From positions 1 to 64,000 of the forward strand of contig JAIOYI010000010.1 in the NCBI GenBank assembly GCA_021741205.1: DNA of 64,000 nt, read 5' to 3'. Shown here piece by piece: positions 43,064 through 50,099 of this stretch. Below the pieces are notes generated by a model. That model had not been told where the DNA came from. It saw only the letters and a list, made by a program, of their open reading frames with translations, and did no database searches. The stretch comes from Emcibacter sp. (GTDB lineage: Bacteria; Pseudomonadota; Alphaproteobacteria; Sphingomonadales; Emcibacteraceae). The position numbers were made by a program, and so were the translations under genes. Position 1 is the first letter of the stretch; every line of letters starts with the position of its first letter.

Positions 43064-44614
43064 ATGACAAAGATATCTGAGCGTATTGTTTTTTATCCTG
43101 TCGCTATATTTTTTACCCTAACTATATTAGGGCTTGCAGGCGCGTTATATACAACAAACCTACAAGAAAATCTTACACAAGAAAGTTTTTTTTCCTCAGC
43201 ACGGAACAGAGCGAGCAACCTTGCCTCCAAATTAAAACTTCATATGAAAAACAAACCATTACAAGAAATATTTACCCTCAATGATATTCCCTCTAACCAA
43301 ACGAATTATATAACTGATCCAGATTTTCACATTTATATTATTGATAACACATCTGTTACCCCCGAGATATATGATCTAAACAACCATAAAATCATGCTAG
43401 AAAACAGTGCAATTCAACTCATCAACAATCAACATGATCTAAACTATAGAGAGAGGGTAACGACTGATCCCAAGCAACTAGAGTTATTAATCATACCAAA
43501 CTCCGATAAATTTAAAACAGATTATAATCTCGCAATTTTTATACAGGTCATTGGTTTATTCATGGGCGCCCTATTCGCTTTTATGCTTAGGCAATCCTTG
43601 AGGCGCACAATAGAACTTAGAAAAGAAATTTATAACAGAATTTCTGAAATGAAAGAATATCTTCAAATCAAAGAAGAGGCCGAAGAAAACAATAAATTAT
43701 TAAATATTGTTATGGACACATTTCCCCATGGTATATGCGCCTTTGCACCTGATATGACCCTGTTAAAATGGAATAATAATTTACTGACAATTCTAGATCT
43801 GCCCACTGCAAGTATAAAGAAAGGAATTCTTTATAAGGTACTCACTAAACATCTTGACCAAATTTCATATTTTCCTCCCTCTACTGACAACCATTCTATT
43901 AGTCCAACAGAGATAACAGAAGACAGTTTTATAAAACAGGACATAAGTTTTTTCGAAAGAAATCTACAAGATGGCCGCACCTTAGAAGTATCCCTTATAC
44001 CCATGTCAAACGGTGGCTTTATCGTTGTATATTCCGATATTACCCAAAGAAAGAAAGCCGAACGCGTCATTCGTCATATGGCCCATTTTGATTCTCTAAC
44101 GGGACTTGCCAATAGAGCCTATTTCTCCGATAAACTAGATGGTCTTCTCAATCATAACCGTCAGGGGGATAATAATCTGGCTCTAGCTCTGATTGACCTT
44201 GATAAATTCAAATTTGTTAATGACACCTACGGACATCCCATGGGGGATGCTCTATTGCAACGCGTTGCTGAAATTTTAAAAAATCAAATTAGAGACAATG
44301 ATTTTGCCGCTAGAATTGGTGGTGATGAATTTGCCGTTTTATTTACCAACATTAATGATGCGAGCGAGGTTCTTATTCCTCTTAACCGAATGATTGATCG
44401 CCTAAATAAGCCAATTTCAATTCGAGGAACCAACCTTGATATTGGTGCAAGCATTGGCGTTGCCATCTATCCAGATCATGGCTTAACATCAGAAATTTTA
44501 ACTAAGGTTGCCGATAAGGCGCTCTATAAAGCAAAAGAAAATGGCAGAGGAAGAATTGAAGTGGCCCCCATAATAAAAGAGGCAAAAACAAAAATATATA
44601 TCGTCATGAAATGA
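43064..44614 (+). CDS. membrane diguanylate cyclase with PAS domain
   Basis: The 516-residue protein has two membrane helices (about 10-30 and 162-182) flanking a periplasmic sensor region, a PAS domain (about 212-325, starting NIVMDTFPHGICAFAPDM) and a C-terminal GGDEF domain (about 340-500). The active-site motif is GGDEF in RIGGDEFAVLF. The product-inhibition site RxxD is present as RDND five residues before GGDEF, so it is probably a feedback-inhibited, active cyclase that makes c-di-GMP. The neighbouring genes do not reveal the signal. It could balance the HD-GYP protein at 28173. No strong ribosome-binding site was seen. Confidence 0.9.
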   Translation: MTKISERIVFYPVAIFFTLTILGLAGALYTTNLQENLTQESFFSSARNRASNLASKLKLHMKNKPLQEIFTLNDIPSNQTNYITDPDFHIYIIDNTSVTPEIYDLNNHKIMLENSAIQLINNQHDLNYRERVTTDPKQLELLIIPNSDKFKTDYNLAIFIQVIGLFMGALFAFMLRQSLRRTIELRKEIYNRISEMKEYLQIKEEAEENNKLLNIVMDTFPHGICAFAPDMTLLKWNNNLLTILDLPTASIKKGILYKVLTKHLDQISYFPPSTDNHSISPTEITEDSFIKQDISFFERNLQDGRTLEVSLIPMSNGGFIVVYSDITQRKKAERVIRHMAHFDSLTGLANRAYFSDKLDGLLNHNRQGDNNLALALIDLDKFKFVNDTYGHPMGDALLQRVAEILKNQIRDNDFAARIGGDEFAVLFTNINDASEVLIPLNRMIDRLNKPISIRGTNLDIGASIGVAIYPDHGLTSEILTKVADKALYKAKENGRGRIEVAPIIKEAKTKIYIVMK

Positions 44615-44902
44615 GAAAAAGACTCGAAAATTTTTTATATTATGGCTTTATAGTGTATATTTTTAGAATATTAATTCTAAAAAAACTTGTTATTATTTCT
44701 TTTAATATCTGAAATAATATTATTTCATAAAATCTAAATCTTAAAAATAATCTAATCTATACAAGATAGATAGGTTATCTCGTTTAGATTATTTAAACTT
44801 TATATCTTAAATATATCCCTTAATGCATTGTTTATATTATGAAATATACTTCTTTTTATATAAATAGGTATTGCATTACCACTTTTTTTTATTTAAATTA
44901 AA
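44615..44902. other. AT-rich intergenic region between the GGDEF gene and the aromatic cluster
   Basis: Nearly 290 bases with no convincing coding frame. It contains two inverted repeats: TTTTAGAAT / ATTCTAAAA with a four-base loop (44661-44682), and AAATAATCTAA / TTAGATTATTT (44745-44755 and 44784-44794, annotated separately). The promoter of the aromatic cluster probably lies at its right end, next to the palindromes at 44903-44929. Nothing else was recognised. Confidence 0.5.
44745..44794. repeat. nested inverted repeat upstream of the aromatic cluster
   Basis: An 11-bp outer arm (AAATAATCTAA at 44745-44755) pairs exactly with TTAGATTATTT (44784-44794). Inside lies a smaller hairpin AGATA-GGT-TATCT (44768-44780). 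It could be a terminator-like structure, a leader element or a small RNA. It has no T tract and is AT-rich, so the call is weak. Confidence 0.4.
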
Positions 44903-44929
44903 GAACGATCGTTCGGATAATTATTATCC
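44903..44929. promoter_or_regulatory. double palindrome, candidate TetR operator of the aromatic cluster
   Basis: GAACGATCGTTC (44903-44914) is a perfect 12-bp palindrome of the kind bound by TetR-family regulators of acyl-CoA metabolism. It abuts a second palindrome, GGATAATTATTATCC (44915-44929). The 9-mer TTCGGATAA straddles their junction (44912-44920) and recurs at 44941-44949, just before the ribosome-binding site of had. A TetR gene is the third gene of the same cluster. Confidence 0.5.
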
Positions 44930-44962
44930 AATAGCTTTTTTTCGGATAAACAGGAGATAACA

Positions 44963-46033
44963 ATGTCATCCATCAATGCGTGGGGTATGTTTTTTGTAAA
45001 TACAGGCAAGCCGTTAGAAAGACGTGATTTTATCATTGATAGCATTTCTGATGATGATGTGGTGGTAAAGGTATCTGGTTGCGGCGTTTGTCATACGGAT
45101 CTAGGTTTTATATCGGGTTCTGTGGGAACTAAACATGATCTTCCCTTAATACTAGGTCATGAAATAAGTGGTACCGTCGAAAAAGTCGGCAAAAATTATA
45201 AAAATATGCTAAACAAGAAAGTTATTATCCCTGCGGTACTGCCTTGCGGAGAATGCGAATTGTGCAAAGCTGGTCGTGATAATATCTGCCAACATCAACT
45301 TATGCCCGGCAATGACTTTCATGGCGGATTTGCAAGCCATATTGTCGTTCCAGCCCGTTTTTTATGTGTTCTTGATAATGATCTTGGTCAATTTAAACTT
45401 CATGAGCTGTCGGTGATTGCCGATGCCATTACAACTCCATATCAATCCATGGTACGCAGTGGTCTTAAAAAAGGTGACTTAGCCATCGTTATCGGGACAG
45501 GTGGGGTTGGTCTTTATATGGCTCAACATGCCCATAACGCAGGTGCCACGGTCATTGCCCTTGATATTGATGAAGTAAAAATAGAGGCGGTCAAGAAACA
45601 AGGGGCTGATTTTGGTATTTGTACAAAGGATATGGATGTCCGCACCATTAAGGATGAAATCCGCAACCTCATCAAAGCCCATAACCTGCCAAAATATCAA
45701 TGGAAAGTTTTTGAAACAAGCGGATCAACGGCGGGTCAGAATGTGGCCTTTTCTTTGCTGAGCTTCGCGGGAACCATTGGTATTATTGGCTTTACTATGG
45801 GTAAGCTTGAACTGCGCCTCAGCAATATAATGGCCTTTGATGCGGATTTATTTGGCAACTGGGGATGCAGTCCAAAATATTATCCCGCCGTTGTTAAGGG
45901 CGTATTGGACGGCAGTATTAATCTTCTGGATAATATTGTGGAATATCCCCTGTCAAAAATTAATGAGGTGATTGCCCTTGCTAATGCCCATAAATTAAGC
46001 CGTCGTGCCATCATGGTACCAGATCAGGAGTGA
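44963..46033 (+). CDS. had: 6-hydroxycyclohex-1-ene-1-carbonyl-CoA dehydrogenase
   Basis: This zinc-dependent, medium-chain alcohol dehydrogenase (356 residues) oxidises 6-hydroxycyclohexene-1-carbonyl-CoA to the 6-oxo compound in the class I benzoyl-CoA pathway. It has the catalytic zinc site VSGCGVCHTDLGF (about 37-49) with LGHEISGTVE, and the structural zinc cysteines CGECELCKAGRDNIC. The segments MPGNDFHGGFASHIVVPARF and LSNIMAFDADLFGNWGC are specific for Had of Thauera/Azoarcus rather than generic alcohol dehydrogenases. AGGAG precedes the ATG. It is the first gene of the cluster and is followed by dch within 6 bp. Confidence 0.85.
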   Translation: MSSINAWGMFFVNTGKPLERRDFIIDSISDDDVVVKVSGCGVCHTDLGFISGSVGTKHDLPLILGHEISGTVEKVGKNYKNMLNKKVIIPAVLPCGECELCKAGRDNICQHQLMPGNDFHGGFASHIVVPARFLCVLDNDLGQFKLHELSVIADAITTPYQSMVRSGLKKGDLAIVIGTGGVGLYMAQHAHNAGATVIALDIDEVKIEAVKKQGADFGICTKDMDVRTIKDEIRNLIKAHNLPKYQWKVFETSGSTAGQNVAFSLLSFAGTIGIIGFTMGKLELRLSNIMAFDADLFGNWGCSPKYYPAVVKGVLDGSINLLDNIVEYPLSKINEVIALANAHKLSRRAIMVPDQE

Positions 46034-46038
46034 TAAAC

Positions 46039-46815
46039 ATGTCCTATAAGACCCTTGAAATAAATGAAAAATATGATGGTCAGGTGGTGGAAGTTATTCT
46101 GAACGATGCCCCTGCCAATATATTGACCGCCGCTATGATGGCAGAAATAAGAGCCTTTCTGAAAGAGGATAAAGATTGTCATAACCGAAAACTCATCATC
46201 TTTACAGGGGCGGGTGATCATTTTTGCTTTGGCGCAAGTGTCGAAGAACATACCAAGGATCAGGTTAATGATATGCTGCCGGGCTTTCATCTTATGATTG
46301 GTGATATTCTAGCCCATCCCGTCCCCACATTGGCGCGCGTTTCAGGCTTTTGTCTTGGCGGCGGTTTTGAGCTTGCCCTTGCTTGCGGACTTATTTTTGC
46401 AGAAGCAAGATCAAAATATGCCGTACCGGAAATTCAGCTCGGGGTTTTTCCACCCGTAGCGGCCGCTCTCTTGCCTTTTCTTTCCAATGGTGTGACGGCA
46501 ACCCATATGCTGCTTTCTGGCGCAAAGCTTTCTGCACAGGACATGCTTAACTGCGGTCTTGTCAATGAAATAGCCCAAGGAACAGAACTTAATCAATGCG
46601 TAGAAAGCTATATTGAAAAAAATATTCTACCCCACAGCGCAAGCAGCCTGCGTTTTGCCAATCGTGCAGTACGTATGAGCCTTAACACCATATACCGCCA
46701 ACATATTTGTGATCTTGAACGGTTATATCTTGATGAATTAATGAAAAGTCAGGATGCCAACGAGGGCATAGAATCATTTTTAGCTAAAAGACCTCCAATT
46801 TGGAAAAATATATAA
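46039..46815 (+). CDS. dch: cyclohexa-1,5-diene-1-carbonyl-CoA hydratase
   Basis: A crotonase-fold enzyme (258 residues) that adds water to the dienoyl-CoA made by benzoyl-CoA reductase. ATG at 46039 is preferred over the GTG at 46030 because AGGAG lies 8 bases upstream. The diagnostic Dch stretch is FCFGASVEEHTKDQVNDMLP (about 65-84), close to FGASVDEH in Thauera Dch. The two active-site glutamates of hydratases are kept: GGGFELA and VPEIQLG. It overlaps neither neighbour but is 5 bp after had and directly abuts the TetR gene. Identity as Dch rests on that motif and the gene pair. Confidence 0.82.
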   Translation: MSYKTLEINEKYDGQVVEVILNDAPANILTAAMMAEIRAFLKEDKDCHNRKLIIFTGAGDHFCFGASVEEHTKDQVNDMLPGFHLMIGDILAHPVPTLARVSGFCLGGGFELALACGLIFAEARSKYAVPEIQLGVFPPVAAALLPFLSNGVTATHMLLSGAKLSAQDMLNCGLVNEIAQGTELNQCVESYIEKNILPHSASSLRFANRAVRMSLNTIYRQHICDLERLYLDELMKSQDANEGIESFLAKRPPIWKNI

Positions 46816-47436
46816 ATGAATAATCAGGCTACCATAGATAAATCGCCTCAAAATGGACTAGATGAGATTTTAAATAAATCTGCTGATCTTATGGCGCGCC
46901 TTGGTTATCACGGCACCAGCATGCGGGATCTTGCCCATGTCACGGGGCGTAGTTTGTCAGGTCTTTATCATTATTTCAGCAACAAAGAAGAGCTATTATT
47001 TCTCATAAATCAGCGGGGCTTCACATCACTGCTGAGCATGACCCATGAATTTATGGAACAGGATTTAACGCCCAAAGAAAGACTGTCCCGCTTGATCCAT
47101 AATCATGTCACCTATTTTATGAGCCATCTTAGTGAAATGCGGGTTATGACATCAGGTTCCATGGACATGAACGACCAAAGAAGCAAAATATTACGAACAC
47201 TCAAAAAAGAATATGCGGAAGTTGGTCAAAAAATTGTTGGGGATTATATCAAAGATCAAACCGGCATTAACTATCCTCATAATATCATCAGCCGAAAAAC
47301 CTATCTTTTATATGGTATGATGAACTGGATATTTGGCTGGTACTCTGCAAAGGAACATGGTTCAGCCATTGATGTTGCCGATGATATCTTTCGAACATTT
47401 ACAAAAGGATGCTGCAATGAACATTCTAAAATCTGA
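46816..47436 (+). CDS. TetR-family regulator of the aromatic cluster
   Basis: The 206-residue protein has an N-terminal TetR helix-turn-helix (about 18-65) with TSMRDLAHVTGRSLSGLYHYF and FSNKEELLF, followed by an all-helical ligand-binding domain, as in regulators that respond to acyl-CoAs. Its start abuts the dch stop and its end overlaps the ligase gene by 20 bp, so it is part of the operon and should autoregulate it. The 12-bp palindrome GAACGATCGTTC at 44903 is a good operator candidate. Ligand is unknown; an aromatic acyl-CoA is likely by context. Confidence 0.88.
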   Translation: MNNQATIDKSPQNGLDEILNKSADLMARLGYHGTSMRDLAHVTGRSLSGLYHYFSNKEELLFLINQRGFTSLLSMTHEFMEQDLTPKERLSRLIHNHVTYFMSHLSEMRVMTSGSMDMNDQRSKILRTLKKEYAEVGQKIVGDYIKDQTGINYPHNIISRKTYLLYGMMNWIFGWYSAKEHGSAIDVADDIFRTFTKGCCNEHSKI

Positions 47437-49168
47437 TATTGAATTAGGGGATTATCTCCCAAATGTTGGCACCATGCTCCTTAATAATAGAGAGGCCTAC
47501 CAACAGGCCAACGCCTTCGCCGAACGAGTGGACGGCGCCTATAAATACTGGTCTTGGAAGACGCTTACGGATGATGTCATTTTCTTTGCTCATTATCTTT
47601 TGTATTCTGGTCTTAATCCCAATGATGAAAACTTAAACCGCATATGCTTTATCGCTGGCAACAGCTACAAAAGACTGGTTTGTGAATTGGCCGCTATGAG
47701 TTCTGGTTTTGTTGTGGTTCCGATCTTTGCAAAATATCCCAATGAATTGATGGAAAAACTGATTAATTTTTCTGAATCTGGCATGATTATAAGCGACAAT
47801 CCGCAAAAAATTGCTTCTCTCAACCCGAGCTGCCTACCAGATAAGATCATCTCACTTACGCCAAATACAGAAAATAATTCAAAGAAAAACAGTAACATTG
47901 CCTATTTTGACCAAATTCTGTCCCAGAAAATATCGCCCAAAGATAGTATAGAAATTGAACAGCTATTCCGTGCTGTTCTACCGCCCACTCTCTTGATGAT
48001 TATGTACACATCTGGCACCAGTGGTTTTCCCAAGGGCGTGCAGCTTCACCATTCCAATATCATGAGCCAGCAAAAGGCTCTGGAAATTCTGTGGAAACCA
48101 GAGAAGGGCATGCGTTTTTTATGTTATTTGCCCTGGCATCATAGTTTTGGTGGCTTGTTTGAGCGATTCTTTGCCCTGCATTCTGGCGGTTGTCTTGCCA
48201 TTGATGATTCATTTGGTAAAGACATTGATCGCTTGCTTGAAAATTTTGCCGAGATTAAGCCCCATGTCTATTTCAGCGTTCCTGTAATCTATCAGGCCAT
48301 TGTTGGCAAAGTACTCACCTCTGAAGTGGCCGAGAAATCTTTCTTCCACGATGATCTAAAATTTGTCTTTACGGCGGCAGCTCCCCTGCCCCTGAGCACC
48401 TCTGACGTCTTTCGAAGCAAAAAAATCCCCGTCTTGGAAGCATGGGGACTGACGGAAACATCCCCCTGTTGCACCTTAACCGACTTTAGCATGGACCGTA
48501 TTCCAGGCGTTGTGGGCTTTCCTATCCCAGGGGTTGAACTGCGCCTCGGTGAAGATAATGAGCTTCTTGTACGGGGTGAGAATGTCATGAGCGGCTATTT
48601 CCATAATGAGGAAGCCACCAAAAAAGCTTTCTCAGAAGGGGGCTGGTTCCACACTGGTGATATAGGCGATATTACCAAAGAGGGCGTGAAAATTATCTCC
48701 CGCAAGGAAAGAATGTTCAAGCTCAGCAACGGCGAAAAATTATTCCCCTCCAATATCGAGGAAAATGTCTGTCGGCGCTGTAAATTTGTAAAATATGCCT
48801 ATGTCTTTGGTTCTGGGCAGAAAAATCCTTTTATGTTGATTTTTCCAAATTCCGAATTAATGGCCGCCAGCGTGCGTAATCAGAAAGACGACCCCGGTTG
48901 TGAATTTCCCCGCAGTTGTCAAAGCCTGTCCAGTTGTTTGTCAAGCTGTGTTGATGAAATCAATACCTATCAATTAACAGGCTTTGAACGGGTTGGTAAG
49001 GCGCTTGTGATACAAAGGGAATTATCCTTGGAAGAAAATGAGCTAACCCCTTCATTTAAATTAATCCCAAGACGGATTGAAGAAAAATACAAACCCTATA
49101 TTGAGGCCATGCAAAATGAAAATTATGAAAGCCTTCCCTCTGATGCCTTCATAATAGAATTGGAGTGA
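47417..49168 (+). CDS. acyl-CoA synthetase (AMP-forming, long-chain-type)
   Basis: The 583-residue enzyme belongs to the adenylate-forming (ANL) family. ATG at 47417 gives a start just after an AAGG ribosome-binding site inside the end of the TetR gene. Motifs: the ATP-loop MYTSGTSGFPKGV (about 195-207), the LTETSPCCTL region and FHTGDIGDITKEG. C-terminal lysine motif: LSNGEKLFP. It groups by eye with long-chain acyl-CoA synthetases rather than benzoate-CoA ligase, which has TGRPKG-type loops. In the cluster it may activate 4-hydroxybenzoate, benzoate or an alicyclic acid, but this is uncertain. A C-terminal cysteine/serine-rich stretch (CQSLSSCLSSCVDEI) is unusual. Confidence 0.82.
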   Translation: MNILKSDIELGDYLPNVGTMLLNNREAYQQANAFAERVDGAYKYWSWKTLTDDVIFFAHYLLYSGLNPNDENLNRICFIAGNSYKRLVCELAAMSSGFVVVPIFAKYPNELMEKLINFSESGMIISDNPQKIASLNPSCLPDKIISLTPNTENNSKKNSNIAYFDQILSQKISPKDSIEIEQLFRAVLPPTLLMIMYTSGTSGFPKGVQLHHSNIMSQQKALEILWKPEKGMRFLCYLPWHHSFGGLFERFFALHSGGCLAIDDSFGKDIDRLLENFAEIKPHVYFSVPVIYQAIVGKVLTSEVAEKSFFHDDLKFVFTAAAPLPLSTSDVFRSKKIPVLEAWGLTETSPCCTLTDFSMDRIPGVVGFPIPGVELRLGEDNELLVRGENVMSGYFHNEEATKKAFSEGGWFHTGDIGDITKEGVKIISRKERMFKLSNGEKLFPSNIEENVCRRCKFVKYAYVFGSGQKNPFMLIFPNSELMAASVRNQKDDPGCEFPRSCQSLSSCLSSCVDEINTYQLTGFERVGKALVIQRELSLEENELTPSFKLIPRRIEEKYKPYIEAMQNENYESLPSDAFIIELE

Positions 49169-49172
49169 TGTC

Positions 49173-50099
49173 GTGAAAACCCACTACGGCATCATAGGTT
49201 TTGGTCCAGTAGGACGTGTTTTTGCGGCCCACCTCGCCGCTGCTGGTCACAGGGTTTCCGTATTCTACCGTAATCCAAATATCCGTACCGCCATGCTGGG
49301 TCATCCCCTTGAAATTAAGGGAGAACTGAACGTATCTGCTGAAATCACCGATCTTTATTCCGACATGCAAGAATTTCTCGATAGCGGCATTGATATCATT
49401 CTAATCTGCACAAAAAGCTCTGATTCACCCGGTATTTTGAAAAAAATAAAATCATTAAATTATAAACCGGATATTATTTTTCTTTCCTGTCAGAATGGGT
49501 TGGATACCGAATATCAAATCAGCGATATATTTGGCCCCGGACATACGCTGCGCATGTCGGTGAATATGGGTTGCGGCAAAACATCGGAAAATGCTGTTCG
49601 GGTGAATTTTTCTATGTGTCATTATCTGTCTCTCATGCCTGATATTGATGAAAAAATCATCACTCAAATAGCAGATGATTTCACCAAATCTGGTGTATGT
49701 CTAGAAGTCAGACAAGATTACAGAACCGAGGTTTTTAAAAAAGCTCTCCTTAATTCATCTCTCGGCAGCCTCTGTGCGCTCACTCGTCGCACCATGAATA
49801 ATGTTATAAGCCGTGACTATATGAAAATCATGGTTGCCCAAATTGTCAAAGAAGGCATCGAGATAGCACAGGCCATGAATATTCCCATCAACGACGAATT
49901 TCTTGATGAAGCACTTTGTTATTTAGAAAAGGGTGGCAATCACAAACCCTCCATATTGATTGATATCGAAAATAATAAAATCACTGAAAATGAATATATG
50001 TGCGGAAAGCTCGCCCATTACGCAGAAGAATATGGGGTTCACGTTACCCTTATTCCCATTATCTATAATTTAATTAAAACAACTGAGAGTACCAAATGA
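49173..50099 (+). CDS. ketopantoate reductase-family (PanE/ApbA) dehydrogenase
   Basis: The 308-residue protein starts at GTG 49173, after a GGAG sequence at the ligase stop. The N-terminal Rossmann motif is IIGFGPVGRVFAAHLAAAGH (about 6-25). The C-terminal domain has the PanE-type LLNSSLGSLCALTRR and MKIMVAQIVKEGIEIA segments. Normally this family makes pantoate. In an aromatic operon it more likely acts on a different 2-oxo or beta-oxo acid, or an intermediate such as a ring-derived acyl compound. This is inference from context. It overlaps the next gene by 4 bp (ATGA). Confidence 0.75.
   Translation: MKTHYGIIGFGPVGRVFAAHLAAAGHRVSVFYRNPNIRTAMLGHPLEIKGELNVSAEITDLYSDMQEFLDSGIDIILICTKSSDSPGILKKIKSLNYKPDIIFLSCQNGLDTEYQISDIFGPGHTLRMSVNMGCGKTSENAVRVNFSMCHYLSLMPDIDEKIITQIADDFTKSGVCLEVRQDYRTEVFKKALLNSSLGSLCALTRRTMNNVISRDYMKIMVAQIVKEGIEIAQAMNIPINDEFLDEALCYLEKGGNHKPSILIDIENNKITENEYMCGKLAHYAEEYGVHVTLIPIIYNLIKTTESTK

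Noticed and set aside
44661..44682. TTTTAGAAT / ATTCTAAAA hairpin as a terminator of the diguanylate cyclase gene
   Set aside because: A-T-only stem with four-base loop and no T tract on either strand; it may be incidental in AT-rich DNA.
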